The notes under the pieces were generated by a model. It worked only from the letters and a program-made list of their open reading frames with translations. It was not told the origin of the DNA and did not search any database. A stretch of 64,000 nt of DNA from Mycoplasmatota bacterium. Its GTDB lineage: Bacteria; Bacillota_I; Bacilli_A; Izemoplasmatales; Hujiaoplasmataceae. This document shows positions 45,276-57,064 of the stretch, one piece after another; positions within the stretch are counted from its first letter, which is position 1, and each line of letters begins with the position of its first letter. The stretch is from contig JAEIOE010000005.1 in NCBI GenBank assembly GCA_016342455.1, positions 1-64,000 of the forward strand. Reading direction: 5' to 3'. Position numbers and translations under genes: made by a program.

Positions 45276-46622
45276 TTGTTTAATAGCGTATATTTAAATG
45301 AATTGTTTGAAAAAACAAGAGAAAGAAATTCTTCACAACCAGAATATTTACAAGCGGTAGAAGAATTCTTCGAATCAATGGACTTTATTGTATGTAATGA
45401 TCCTAAGATTGAAAAAAATGCAATCATGGAAAGAGCCATCGAGCCTGAAAGAACTATCAAATTTAGAGTTACATGGGTAGATGACAAAAATGTAGTAAAT
45501 GTGAATCGTGGATACAGAATTCAGTTTAATTCTGCAATAGGACCTTATAAAGGCGGTCTAAGATTCCATCCGTCTGTTAATGAATCAATTCTTAAATTTT
45601 TAGGTTTTGAACAAACCTTTAAAAATGCACTTACTGGACTTCCAATGGGTGGCGGTAAAGGTGGTTCAGACTTTGATCCAAGAGGAAAAAGTGACAACGA
45701 GATTATGAGATTCTGTCAAAATTTCATGCAAGAACTATATCGCCATCTAGGACCTGATACAGATGTACCTGCTGGAGATATTGGCGTTGGATTTAGAGAA
45801 ATCGGATTTTTATATGGAATGTACCGTAAAATAAAAAACGAAAACACTGGAGTTTTAACGGGTAAAGGCTTATCATATGGTGGCTCATTAGTAAGAAAAG
45901 AAGCAACTGGTTATGGAGTATGTTATTTTGTAGCTGAAATGTTAAGAGTATATCGTAATGATAACTTTGAAGGTAAAAAAGTAATTATCTCTGGTTGTGG
46001 TAAAGTTGGTATGCACGCAGCTTTAAAAGCACAAGAACTTGGCGCTTCAGTTATCGCTATGTCGGATATCAATGGTTATGTTCATGATGAAAATGGATTA
46101 GACTTAAATATCATTAAAATGTTAACTGAAAAAGCACCTGAATTTTCACAAAAATATTTAGAATATAGACCATCTGCAATTTATGAAGATTCTCCTGTAA
46201 GGATGTGGGGAGTACCTTGTGATATCGCATTACCATGTGCTACACAAAATGAACTTCCACTTGATGGAGCAAAGAAATTAGTAGAAAACGGATGTTTCTT
46301 AGTGGCTGAAGGTGCTAATATGCCTACTACTTTAGACGCTACTAAATATTTGCAACATGCTGATATATTATTCGCACCTGGGAAAGCAGCTAATGCTGGT
46401 GGTGTAGCAGTTTCTGGTCTTGAAATGAGTCAAAATGCGCAACATTATCCTTGGACTTATGCAGAAGTAGATCAAAAATTAGAATTTATCATGGCTGATA
46501 TCTTTAAAAAAGTTTATACAGAAGCAAGAAAATATACAGATCATAGAAACTTAGTAGTTGGAGCGAACATTGCTGGATTTATGAGAGTTTATCAAGCAAT
46601 GCTCGAACAAGGGATTCTTTAA
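45276..46622 (+). CDS. gdhA: Glutamate dehydrogenase (NADP type)
   Basis: The enzyme makes glutamate from 2-oxoglutarate and ammonia. The hexameric GdhA pattern is visible: GPYKGGLRFHP, GLPMGGGKGGSDFDP with the catalytic lysines, PAGDIGVGFREI and the nucleotide fold VIISGCGKVGMHA. TTG 45276 is chosen because AAGAGGCGAG stands before it, giving 448 residues like other GdhA; ATG 45258 lacks a ribosome site. It heads an operon with DUF1015, serC and serA, supplying the glutamate SerC needs. Confidence 0.93.
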   Translation: MFNSVYLNELFEKTRERNSSQPEYLQAVEEFFESMDFIVCNDPKIEKNAIMERAIEPERTIKFRVTWVDDKNVVNVNRGYRIQFNSAIGPYKGGLRFHPSVNESILKFLGFEQTFKNALTGLPMGGGKGGSDFDPRGKSDNEIMRFCQNFMQELYRHLGPDTDVPAGDIGVGFREIGFLYGMYRKIKNENTGVLTGKGLSYGGSLVRKEATGYGVCYFVAEMLRVYRNDNFEGKKVIISGCGKVGMHAALKAQELGASVIAMSDINGYVHDENGLDLNIIKMLTEKAPEFSQKYLEYRPSAIYEDSPVRMWGVPCDIALPCATQNELPLDGAKKLVENGCFLVAEGANMPTTLDATKYLQHADILFAPGKAANAGGVAVSGLEMSQNAQHYPWTYAEVDQKLEFIMADIFKKVYTEARKYTDHRNLVVGANIAGFMRVYQAMLEQGIL

Positions 46623-47815
46623 TGTCTTTTATTGTAAGACCTAAGATATTACTACCAATTAAATCTATCGACATGGGAAAATGGGCAGTAGTAGCTTGTG
46701 ATCAGTTTACATCTGAACCGGAATACTGGGATGAATTAAAAACAATTGTAGATAACGTACCATCCACCTATCATTTAATACTACCAGAAGCATACTTAGA
46801 ACATGATATGGTTCACAACATCAATAAAGTTAACAATAATATGCAACTATATTTAACGCATAACTTATTTGTAGAACATGATGGATTCGTATTAGTAGAA
46901 CGTAAAACGCCTTTTGTTAAAAGGCGTTTAGGTTTGGTTATAGCGATTGATTTAGAAGAATATCAATATCAACCAGATAAGTCAGGAAAAATACGAGCTA
47001 CTGAACAAACAGTTCCTGAAAGAATTCCTCCTCGAGTTAAAATCAGAGAGAAAGCACCGATTGAATTACCTCATGTATTGGTTTTAATGGATGATAAATT
47101 AGATTTAGTAATCGAAGATTTGTATAAAAATAGAAAAAACTATGAACTGTTGTATAATTTCCCACTAAATATGAATGGTGGTCACATTAAAGGTTACAAA
47201 ATTACTGAAACTGAAGCTATTATTAAAAGAATTGAAGATTTAACTGATGATATAGGATTGATAGTAGGGGATGGTAATCATTCCTTAGCTTCTGCCAAAG
47301 TATGTTGGGAAAATCTAAAATTAAGTTTATCAGAAGAAGAACTATTAGATCATCCAGCAAGATATGCTTTAGTAGAATTACTTAGTCTATACGATGAAGG
47401 TTTAACTTTTGAACCAATCCATAGAGTTATCTTTAATGCAAGTGATGATCTAGTTAAAGGATTAACTAATATATTAGATGGAGATGAAACATTAAGGCTT
47501 TTTAGAAAAAAAGAAGAAATAACTATCAAAGTTCCTGATAATCCTTTTACTTGTATTAAGATTATCCAAGAATATTTAGATAATTATCTAGAACAACATC
47601 CTGAAGCAACTATTGATTTTGTTCATGGCTTAGAAAACACAAAACAAGTAGTAAGAAAACACGAAAATTCTTTGGCGATAACAATGCCACCACTTAAACG
47701 TGATTTATTGTTACCGTATATCAGAGATTTTGGCGTTTTACCAAGAAAATCATTCTCCCTTGGAGAAGCAGTAGAAAAACGTTATTATTTAGAAGGAAAA
47801 AGAATATTAAAGTAA
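46622..47815 (+). CDS. DUF1015 family protein
   Basis: The 397-residue protein has the DUF1015 signatures WAVVACDQFTSEPEYWDEL, LIVGDGNHSLASAKVCW and an Arg/Glu-rich middle. The family lies very often between serine synthesis genes and is suspected to act as a kinase or in serine metabolism, but no activity is settled in my knowledge. Its ATG shares one base with the gdhA stop, and serC follows 14 bases on, so it is tightly tied to this operon. Confidence 0.9.
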   Translation: MSFIVRPKILLPIKSIDMGKWAVVACDQFTSEPEYWDELKTIVDNVPSTYHLILPEAYLEHDMVHNINKVNNNMQLYLTHNLFVEHDGFVLVERKTPFVKRRLGLVIAIDLEEYQYQPDKSGKIRATEQTVPERIPPRVKIREKAPIELPHVLVLMDDKLDLVIEDLYKNRKNYELLYNFPLNMNGGHIKGYKITETEAIIKRIEDLTDDIGLIVGDGNHSLASAKVCWENLKLSLSEEELLDHPARYALVELLSLYDEGLTFEPIHRVIFNASDDLVKGLTNILDGDETLRLFRKKEEITIKVPDNPFTCIKIIQEYLDNYLEQHPEATIDFVHGLENTKQVVRKHENSLAITMPPLKRDLLLPYIRDFGVLPRKSFSLGEAVEKRYYLEGKRILK

Positions 47816-47829
47816 AAAAGGAGTAAATT

Positions 47830-48912
47830 ATGAAAAGAGTATACAATTTTTCAGCTGGACCTGCAGTATTGCCTGTTCCAGTATTAGAAAAAGCAGCTAG
47901 TGAAATGCTTTGTTATGGTAATTCTGGTATGTCAGTAATGGAAATGAGTCACCGTTCAAAAGACTTTCAAAAAATTATTGATGAGGCTGAAGCAGATTTA
48001 AGAAAACTTTTAAACATTCCTAATAATTACAAGGTATTATTTTTACAAGGTGGGGCTACCACTCAATTCTCAATGGTTCCACTTAACTTATTTAGAAACG
48101 GAGTTGTTGATTTTATTAACACAGGAGCTTGGTCTAAAAAAGCTATCTCAGAAGCAAAGAGATATGGTAGGGTAAATGTCTTGGCAACAAGTGAAGATTT
48201 AAATTTTAGTTATATCCCGAATTTAGACAACTTAAATATTTCTGAAGATGCTGACTATGTTCACATTGTTCAAAACAATACAATTTATGGAACTAAATTT
48301 ACAAAACTTCCTGATACAAAAGGAAAGTTATTGGTTTCAGATATGTCTAGTAATATATTATCAGAACCTATTAATGTGGAAGACTATGCATTAATCTTTG
48401 CTGGTGCTCAAAAAAATATTGGACCAGCAGGTACTACAATTGTTATCATTCGTGAAGACCTTATAACAGATAAGTATTTGGATTCAACACCAATTATGCT
48501 TCAATATAAAATTCATGCAGATAAAGGTTCAATGTATAATACACCACCGACTTATGGAATATATATTTGTGGTCTTGTATTTAAACATCTTTTAGAAACT
48601 GGTGGAGTAGAAGCTAAGTACCAAGAAAACCTTAAAAAAGCAAACTTGCTCTATGACTTTTTAGATAATTCTAAATTGTTTAGAGGTGTCGTAGCAAAAG
48701 AAGACAGATCGATTATGAATGTTACCTTTGTTACAGGTAAACCAGACATTGATGCTTTGTTTATCGCTCAAGCGAAAGAAAATGGACTTGTTAATCTTAA
48801 AGGACATCGTTCAGCTGGTGGTATGAGAGCATCTATCTATAATGCTATGCCTTATGAAGGCGTAAAAGCTTTAGTAGATTTCTTAGCAAAATTCGAAAGT
48901 GAGAACCTATAA
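47830..48912 (+). CDS. serC: Phosphoserine aminotransferase
   Basis: The 360-residue class V aminotransferase turns 3-phosphohydroxypyruvate and glutamate into phosphoserine and 2-oxoglutarate. FSAGPAVLPVPVLEKA, SVMEMSHRSKDF, FLQGGATTQFSMVP and the PLP Lys in GAQKNIGPAG are typical. AAAGGAG precedes the ATG. The gene overlaps serA by one base (TAATG). No serB phosphatase is nearby. Confidence 0.95.
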   Translation: MKRVYNFSAGPAVLPVPVLEKAASEMLCYGNSGMSVMEMSHRSKDFQKIIDEAEADLRKLLNIPNNYKVLFLQGGATTQFSMVPLNLFRNGVVDFINTGAWSKKAISEAKRYGRVNVLATSEDLNFSYIPNLDNLNISEDADYVHIVQNNTIYGTKFTKLPDTKGKLLVSDMSSNILSEPINVEDYALIFAGAQKNIGPAGTTIVIIREDLITDKYLDSTPIMLQYKIHADKGSMYNTPPTYGIYICGLVFKHLLETGGVEAKYQENLKKANLLYDFLDNSKLFRGVVAKEDRSIMNVTFVTGKPDIDALFIAQAKENGLVNLKGHRSAGGMRASIYNAMPYEGVKALVDFLAKFESENL

Positions 48913-50069
48913 TGAAGGTCGGATGTTTAAATAATATCTCAGCAATCGGTTTAGGCTACTTAACAAAGGATTACCAAGTAATGGACTCACCTGAAAATGC
49001 TGACTTAATAATTGTAAGATCAGCAAGTATGCATGACTATCAAGTGAATGACAATTTAATCGCAATCGCAAGAGCGGGTGCTGGTGTAAACAATATCCCT
49101 TTAGAAGCAATGGCTTCAAAAGGTGTTGTTGTATTCAACACTCCTGGTGCTAATGCGAATGGGGTTAAAGAAATAGTGATAGCTTCTATGTTGTTAGCTT
49201 CAAGAGATATCGTTGGTGGTATTAATTGGGTAAAAAACAATTTAGATGATGAAAATATTCTTAAAAACATAGAAAAAGCTAAAAAAGCTTTTGCTGGTAC
49301 TGAAATACTAGGAAAAACAATTTCAGTAATTGGTTTAGGTGCTATTGGTGGTAAGGTTGCGAATGCTTGTTTTGATTTAGGTTTAAAAGTGTATGGCTAT
49401 GATCCTTATGCTAGTGAAAAAGCATTAAAACTTTTAAAACCTGGTATTGAAGTGTGTAATGACTTAAACAAACTTTATGAAGTTTCAGATTTTATCTCAC
49501 TTCATTTACCATTATTAGATTCAACAAGAGACTTCTTTAATGAAGCAGTAGCTGAAAAAGTGAAAAAAGGATTAGTGTTACTTAACTTCAGTAGAGACGG
49601 CTTGGTAAAAGATTCTGCAATAGAACTTGCATTAAGTTCAGGAACTGTTGCTAAGTATGTAACAGACTTCCCTAGTCACTTTGTAGCGAACCTCCCAAAC
49701 GTAATAGCGATTCCGCATTTAGGAGCCTCAACCGAAGAATCAGAAGTGAATTGTTCTGTGATGGCTGCGAAACAATTAATGGCATATAGTGAACTTGGAG
49801 AAATTATCAATTCAGTTAATTTTCCTAACGTTGAACTAGGTTCTATATCAGGAACTAACAGAATGGTTATTCTTGCAAAGAACAATGATTCATTAGTTGA
49901 GAATATTGATAAAATCATACATCAAATGAAATCTGATGTTAAAATGTCAGTTAGTAAATTTAAAAATGATTACGGTGTTTTTGCTTATGATTTCAAAAAA
50001 TCAATAAATCCAGAAACATTAGAAGAAATCAAAAAAATAAATGGAGTATTAAGACTTAGATACCTATAA
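48912..50069 (+). CDS. serA: D-3-phosphoglycerate dehydrogenase
   Basis: The 385-residue enzyme takes the first step of serine synthesis. RAGAGVNNIPLEAMASKGV, the NAD-binding VIGLGAIGGKVA, catalytic Arg (LLNFSRDGLV), Glu region and His in IPHLGASTEES are present. The last 80 residues form an ACT-like end, but the large intervening domain of long-type SerA is absent. The gene starts inside the serC stop and ends the operon at a hairpin (50074). Confidence 0.93.
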   Translation: MKVGCLNNISAIGLGYLTKDYQVMDSPENADLIIVRSASMHDYQVNDNLIAIARAGAGVNNIPLEAMASKGVVVFNTPGANANGVKEIVIASMLLASRDIVGGINWVKNNLDDENILKNIEKAKKAFAGTEILGKTISVIGLGAIGGKVANACFDLGLKVYGYDPYASEKALKLLKPGIEVCNDLNKLYEVSDFISLHLPLLDSTRDFFNEAVAEKVKKGLVLLNFSRDGLVKDSAIELALSSGTVAKYVTDFPSHFVANLPNVIAIPHLGASTEESEVNCSVMAAKQLMAYSELGEIINSVNFPNVELGSISGTNRMVILAKNNDSLVENIDKIIHQMKSDVKMSVSKFKNDYGVFAYDFKKSINPETLEEIKKINGVLRLRYL

Positions 50070-50073
50070 AATT

Positions 50074-50098
50074 AAGCGCCTTTTCGAGGGCGTTTTCT
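50074..50098 (+). terminator. Terminator of the gdhA-serA operon
   Basis: AAGCGCC pairs with GGCGTTT (one G-T pair) around TTTTCGAG, followed by T-rich bases. Confidence 0.75.
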
Positions 50099-50229
50099 TT
50101 AGTAATTAGGCTAAAAATGTTAAAATATGGCTAATAATCTACAATATAAAGTATTGACTAAAAAAAACCTTGCTTTTTTGGTCAATAAATTATAAAATAT
50201 ATTAGTAATTGAATGGAGGGTCGTTTTAT

Positions 50230-50379
50230 ATGAGAACACAATTTACTTTAAAATGTACAGATTGTAAATCGGAAAATTATACACTTACAAAAAATAAGAA
50301 AACTCATCCAGATAGAATGGAAGTTAAAAAATATTGTCCAACATGCAAGAAATCAACAGTGCATAAGGAAAAGAAATAA
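50230..50379 (+). CDS. rpmG: 50S ribosomal protein L33
   Basis: A 49-residue basic protein with two CxxC pairs (CTDC and CPTC), the zinc-binding form of L33. KNKKTHPDRMEVKKYCPTC is the family core. GGAGGGT lies about 12 bases before the ATG. It is usually followed by secE and nusG; here it is alone and followed by a terminator and glucokinase. A second, zinc-free L33 elsewhere in the genome is possible. Confidence 0.93.
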   Translation: MRTQFTLKCTDCKSENYTLTKNKKTHPDRMEVKKYCPTCKKSTVHKEKK

Positions 50380-50393
50380 TTTTTTGTAATTAC

Positions 50394-50418
50394 GCATCCA
50401 AAAGGATGCTTTTTTTCT
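50394..50418 (+). terminator. Terminator after rpmG
   Basis: GCATCC and GGATGC around AAAA, followed by a T-run. Confidence 0.88.
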
Positions 50419-50469
50419 TTTTAGATTTGAAACGAATAAGATACAATAGAATTACTTAGAGGTGAATTT

Positions 50470-51396
50470 ATGAGAAATTATATAATTGGAATTGACATAG
50501 GTGGAACAAGTATTAAGTTTGGCAAGTTTGACCTAGAAGGAAATCTTTTAGATAAATGGACTATTCCTACAAATAAAGAAAATTTGGGAGAATCTATCCT
50601 AACAGATATCGCTAGGTCAATTAGTGAAAACCAAGCATTAAATACTATTAAAGGTATTGGCTTTGGAGTTCCTGGTCCTGTTAAACATGATGTAGTTATT
50701 AGCTGCGTAAATCTTGGCTGGGGAAGAAAACATATCGTTGATGAATTTAAAGCAATTATCAATGATCCTGAAATCAAAGTGAAAGCTGCGAACGACGCAA
50801 CAATTGCTGCGGCCGGAGAGATGTATAAAGGAATAGCAAGAGGTTACAAAAACGTTGCGTTATTCACTATCGGAACTGGTGTTGGTGGTGGAATCATCGT
50901 GAATAAAGCATTAGTAGAAGGTGTTAATGGCGTTGGTGGCGAACTAGGTCATATACCTGTTGACTTTAAACATAACTTTAAATGTAATTGCGGAAACCTT
51001 GGCTGTCTTGAAACAGTTGCTTCAGCGACTGGTATCATTAATATTGCTAAGGAAAACTTAAGGAAATCAAAAGCTAAGAGCTTATTGAGACGTTTTAATA
51101 CCTTTAGCGCTAAAAAAGTTATTGATTATGCAAAAGAGGGAGATTTTATCGCTAAGAAGTCTTTAGAGGAGTCAATGCGTTATCTAGCACAAGCAATGGC
51201 TGCGATAACTTATACAATCGATCCTGAAATAATTGTTATTGGTGGTGGAGTTTCTAATGCCGGACCATATATTATTGAACTAATAGAAAAATACTACTAT
51301 GAAATGGTAAAACCATTTATTACTCAAGCTAACTTCGCGATAGCTACTCTAGGAAATGAAGCGGGCATATACGGTTGCTGCTACTTGGTGAAATGA
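50470..51396 (+). CDS. glk: ROK-family glucokinase
   Basis: The 308-residue kinase phosphorylates glucose with ATP. IGIDIGGTSIKFGKF is the phosphate loop, AANDATIAAAGEM has the catalytic Asp, and GELGHIPVDF plus the zinc motif CNCGNLGCLE mark the ROK group. IVIGGGVSNAGPY is the adenine site. Length is typical for bacterial glucokinase. Some ROK enzymes use other sugars, so the symbol is likely rather than proven. It overlaps the next gene. Confidence 0.85.
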   Translation: MRNYIIGIDIGGTSIKFGKFDLEGNLLDKWTIPTNKENLGESILTDIARSISENQALNTIKGIGFGVPGPVKHDVVISCVNLGWGRKHIVDEFKAIINDPEIKVKAANDATIAAAGEMYKGIARGYKNVALFTIGTGVGGGIIVNKALVEGVNGVGGELGHIPVDFKHNFKCNCGNLGCLETVASATGIINIAKENLRKSKAKSLLRRFNTFSAKKVIDYAKEGDFIAKKSLEESMRYLAQAMAAITYTIDPEIIVIGGGVSNAGPYIIELIEKYYYEMVKPFITQANFAIATLGNEAGIYGCCYLVK

Positions 51397-52013
51397 TGAA
51401 AATTAAACTATTTAAAGAGAACTTAGCTCAAGTGAATTCTTATCTATTAATTAAAAAGAAGAAAGCAATACTGATAGATCCAGGATTTAACGGAGAAGCC
51501 ATAATTAAATACCTAAAAGAAAATGAAGTAGTTATTGACTATGTCATTTTGACTCATGGTCATTTTGATCATATTAAAGATTTAGAATTACTAGCTAAAG
51601 AAGGTAGTTTCGAGCTATTTGTAACGAAAGAGGATAAGTTTTTGTTATTTCATGATGAACATAATTATGCAAAAGCCTTTGGTTCAAGTTTCAAACTTCC
51701 AAATAATATAACAATAAAAGAAGTAGCGAATAATGACAGTCTAAAATTGTTAGAGGAAACATTTAAAATATATTCAACTCCAGGACATACGAAAGGGTCT
51801 ATCTGTATTTCATATCAAAGGACTCTATTTACTGGAGACACTTTATTTTATAACTCAGTAGGAAGAACAGACTTATATTCAGGTAATCAATCTGAATTAT
51901 TTAAGTCAATCGACTTATTAAAAACAAAATTTGGTAATGATACTTTAATTTACCCAGGACATGGTGAATCTGGCAAAATGAAAATTGTAAAAGATATCAA
52001 CCCGTTTTTATAG
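51396..52013 (+). CDS. Metallo-beta-lactamase fold hydrolase (glyoxalase II-like)
   Basis: The 205-residue protein has the metal motif LTHGHFDHIKD, then STPGHTKGS, FTGDTLF and a final YPGHGE, all ligands for a di-metal site. It resembles YqgX-type hydrolases that are often next to glucokinase and may detoxify methylglyoxal products. ATG 51396 overlaps the glucokinase stop; ATG 51393 is possible too. It ends at a terminator. Confidence 0.88.
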   Translation: MKIKLFKENLAQVNSYLLIKKKKAILIDPGFNGEAIIKYLKENEVVIDYVILTHGHFDHIKDLELLAKEGSFELFVTKEDKFLLFHDEHNYAKAFGSSFKLPNNITIKEVANNDSLKLLEETFKIYSTPGHTKGSICISYQRTLFTGDTLFYNSVGRTDLYSGNQSELFKSIDLLKTKFGNDTLIYPGHGESGKMKIVKDINPFL

Positions 52014-52045
52014 AAAAAACACTTACCTTAGCGTAAGTTTTTTTT
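52013..52045 (+). terminator. Rho-independent terminator
   Basis: ACTTAC and GTAAGT form the stem core with A and T runs outside it. Confidence 0.8.
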
Positions 52046-52092
52046 ATCCTTATTTATATATAATTAATTATTTTGTGATATAATTGTGAAAC

Positions 52093-52119
52093 TTAGCACT
52101 CTACTCTTGACAATGCTAA
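52093..52119 (+). promoter_or_regulatory. CIRCE operator 1
   Basis: TTAGCACTC, nine bases, CAATGCTAA: the left arm is perfect and the right arm matches GAGTGCTAA at seven of nine. It overlaps the -35 of the hrcA promoter. Confidence 0.85.
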
Positions 52120-52135
52120 AAACTTGGTATATAAT
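52107..52135 (+). promoter_or_regulatory. hrcA promoter
   Basis: TTGACA (52107-52112), 17 bases, TATAAT (52130-52135): full consensus. Operator 1 covers the -35 and operator 2 lies just past the start point, so HrcA could block both binding and escape. Confidence 0.9.
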
Positions 52136-52139
52136 ACAT

Positions 52140-52166
52140 TTAGCATTCAAAGTATCAGAGTGCTAA
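52140..52166 (+). promoter_or_regulatory. CIRCE operator 2
   Basis: TTAGCATTC, nine bases, GAGTGCTAA: the right arm is perfect, the left arm has one mismatch. It falls in the 5' untranslated region before the hrcA ribosome site (GAGAGGTGA). Confidence 0.88.
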
Positions 52167-52180
52167 GAGAGGTGAATTAG

Positions 52181-53188
52181 ATGACATTAAGGCAAGAAAA
52201 AATTCTAAAACTTATCGTTGATGAATATGTTAAAAGCGCTGAACCTATCGGTTCAAAAACTCTTGCAGAAATTCTTGAAGTATCTTCAGCGACGATTAGA
52301 AATGATATGTCTGAACTTGAAGATTTGGGCTTTATAGAAAAAACTCATACATCTTCAGGTAGAGTTCCTTCAGAAAAAGGCTATCGTTATTATATAGAAA
52401 CAATAGTTAAAAACTTAGATGAAGAAACAAATGGATTTATTGAATTTGAAGAGATATTTGATAAAGATATCGCTCGCGATGACATTATCAAAGAAGCTGT
52501 AAACTTGTTATCAGAAGCAACGAATTGTACGGCTATATCATTAGGTCCCAATGCTTATAATTCAAAAGTAAAGAAAATACAATTAGTACCAATTTCCTCT
52601 CATCAAGCATTAATTTTAGTGATTACTAATTTTGGGTATGTAGAATCAAGACAAATAAATGTATCAGAAATTATTGATCTTGAAGAACTGACAAAAGTTA
52701 TCGACCTTCTAAATGAAATGTTAGTCGATACACCAATTTCAAAGGTCTCAGAAAAATTACATTATGAGATTCAACATAGTCAAATTAAAGAATTGCTTAA
52801 ATATCGTGAAACAATCGTTGATTCATTTATAGAAGCATTTCAAAGATTCGCTAGATCTAGATACTATTTAACTGGCTCTAGTAATATGCTCTATCAACCT
52901 GAATTTAATGACATTCAAAAACTAAGAGAATTCCTATCTACTATCGATAACAATGAGATATTCAAAATTGTCGATCAAGATTCAGAGGGTATCTCAGTTA
53001 AAATAGGTAGTGAAAATCAAATAACAGCAATGAGTGACTGTACAGTAATATCCTCATCATATAATACATTAGATGGTGAAAAAGCAACCATTTCATTAGT
53101 GGGTCCAAAAAGAATGGACTACAGAAAAGTAATTCCTTTAATGAAATACATCGCTAAACATATTGCTAAACTTTACGAAGAGGAGTAA
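52181..53188 (+). CDS. hrcA: Heat-inducible transcription repressor HrcA
   Basis: The 335-residue repressor binds CIRCE operators and is released on heat stress. The N-terminal winged helix LRQEKILKLIVDEYVKSAEP and SSATIRNDMSELEDLGFIEK is typical, followed by TSSGRVPSEKGYRYY. The inserted dimerisation domain and C-terminus are of normal length. It heads hrcA-grpE-dnaK-dnaJ and controls itself through the two boxes upstream. Confidence 0.95.
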   Translation: MTLRQEKILKLIVDEYVKSAEPIGSKTLAEILEVSSATIRNDMSELEDLGFIEKTHTSSGRVPSEKGYRYYIETIVKNLDEETNGFIEFEEIFDKDIARDDIIKEAVNLLSEATNCTAISLGPNAYNSKVKKIQLVPISSHQALILVITNFGYVESRQINVSEIIDLEELTKVIDLLNEMLVDTPISKVSEKLHYEIQHSQIKELLKYRETIVDSFIEAFQRFARSRYYLTGSSNMLYQPEFNDIQKLREFLSTIDNNEIFKIVDQDSEGISVKIGSENQITAMSDCTVISSSYNTLDGEKATISLVGPKRMDYRKVIPLMKYIAKHIAKLYEEE

Positions 53189-53192
53189 AAAC

Positions 53193-55665
<2,473 letters not shown>

Positions 55666-55671
55666 TATAAT

Positions 55672-55693
55672 TAGTAGCGCTTCGGCGCTACTA
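55672..55693 (+). other. UUCG hairpin between dnaK and dnaJ
   Basis: TAGTAGCGC, TTCG, GCGCTACTA: a perfect 9-bp stem with the extra-stable UUCG loop. No T-run follows, so it is more likely a 3' stability element for dnaK RNA or a partial stop that lowers dnaJ. Confidence 0.75.
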
Positions 55694-55713
55694 TATTAAT
55701 TTGAGGTGTGAAA

Positions 55714-56835
55714 ATGGCAAAAAAAGATTACTACGAAGTCCTAGGAATTGGAAAATCCTCTTCTGAAGACGAAATAAAAAAAGCGTATAGAAAACTAGCA
55801 AAAAAATATCATCCAGATGTATCTACTGAAAGTAATGCTGAAGAGAAATTCAAGGAAGTGCAAGAAGCTTATGAAGTATTAAGCGATGCTCCTAAGAAAG
55901 CTCAATATGATCAATTTGGTCATGCGGCATTTGACCAAAGCCAAGGCTTTGGTGGACAAGGTGGATTCGGACAAGGCGACTTTGACTTTGGAGATATCTT
56001 TAGTGCATTTTTCGGTGGCGGTCAAAGAACTTCAAGAGGGTCATCTAATAGACCTCGAAAAGGAAATGATATTCAAAGAAGAATGACAATATCATTTGAA
56101 GAATCAATTTTTGGTAAAAAAGAAAAGATTAGAATACCGGTATATGATGAATGTCATGTTTGTCATGGCTTAGGTGCTAAATCTAAAAGTGATATTAAAG
56201 CTTGTTCTCGATGCCATGGTTCAGGTACGGTTGTAGTTGAACAACAAACACTTTTTGGTAGAACACAAACTAGAACAACCTGTCCTACTTGTAATGGAAC
56301 AGGTAAAGAAATAATTAATAAATGCTCTAACTGTAATGGTGAAGGTGTTGAAAAAATAAATAAAGAAATAGAAGTAAATGTACCAAAAGGTATCGAAACT
56401 GGTCAACAAATCCGTTTAGAGAACTTTGGTAATAAAGGCTCTAATGGTGGACCTAACGGTGATTTATATATTGTATTTGAAGTAAGACCTTCTGACACTT
56501 ATGTTAGACAAGGTGATGATATAATTATTAATGTCCCAATAACATTTGCTCAAGCTGCATTAGGAACCGAAATTGAAGTTCCAACGGTGTATGGACAAGT
56601 ATTATTGAAAGTACCATCAGGAACACAATCTGATGCAAAATTCAGATTACGAGGAAAAGGTGCTCCAAATGTTAGAACTAAAGTAAAAGGGGATCAACAT
56701 GTTATTTTAACTGTTGTAACACCTTCTAAGCTTACGAGAGAACAAAAGAAAGTCTTTGAACAACTTTCAAAAGTTGAAGATACGCCTCAAAAGAATAAAA
56801 ATTTCTGGTCTAAATTTAAAGATAATTTCAAATAA
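55714..56835 (+). CDS. dnaJ: Hsp40 co-chaperone DnaJ
   Basis: The 373-residue protein has a J domain (KKYHPDV with the HPD motif), a Gly/Phe-rich linker, four CxxCxGxG zinc repeats ([32 protein letters not shown]) and two beta-barrel substrate domains. It stimulates DnaK ATPase and delivers clients. ATG 55714 follows GAGGTG; an upstream GTG lies within that site. It closes the heat-shock operon. Confidence 0.97.
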   Translation: MAKKDYYEVLGIGKSSSEDEIKKAYRKLAKKYHPDVSTESNAEEKFKEVQEAYEVLSDAPKKAQYDQFGHAAFDQSQGFGGQGGFGQGDFDFGDIFSAFFGGGQRTSRGSSNRPRKGNDIQRRMTISFEESIFGKKEKIRIPVYDECHVCHGLGAKSKSDIKACSRCHGSGTVVVEQQTLFGRTQTRTTCPTCNGTGKEIINKCSNCNGEGVEKINKEIEVNVPKGIETGQQIRLENFGNKGSNGGPNGDLYIVFEVRPSDTYVRQGDDIIINVPITFAQAALGTEIEVPTVYGQVLLKVPSGTQSDAKFRLRGKGAPNVRTKVKGDQHVILTVVTPSKLTREQKKVFEQLSKVEDTPQKNKNFWSKFKDNFK

Positions 56836-56849
56836 TTTAAATTAAACAA

Positions 56850-56889
56850 AAACACTAGTAGTTTACAGTAAACTTACTAGTGTTTTTTT
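56850..56889 (+). terminator. Terminator of the hrcA operon
   Basis: AACACTAGTA and TACTAGTGTT enclose a second small palindrome (GTTTACAGTAAAC); seven T follow. Confidence 0.88.
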
Positions 56890-57034
56890 GTTGCTACATT
56901 TAATAATAATTTCGGAAATCAAGTTGTATATGCAATATAAAAATGTTAATATATTGTTATGCATATATGTTCATTACTGGTAAATGTTCTTAAATAGTAA
57001 ACCTTAAGAAGATTTTTATGCATATTGTTGAAAC

Positions 57035-57064
57035 ACTCCAGTAATGTATTCAGACATAAGCGGA
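57035..57064 (+). repeat. Rhs junction repeat, copy 1
   Basis: Thirty bases identical to 58263-58292. They encode T-P-V-M-Y-S-D-I-S-G, the end of the Rhs core (usually NPV-Y-D-x-x-G). A TGA lies two codons upstream in the same frame. The block is exactly where Rhs cores join variable tips. Confidence 0.85.
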
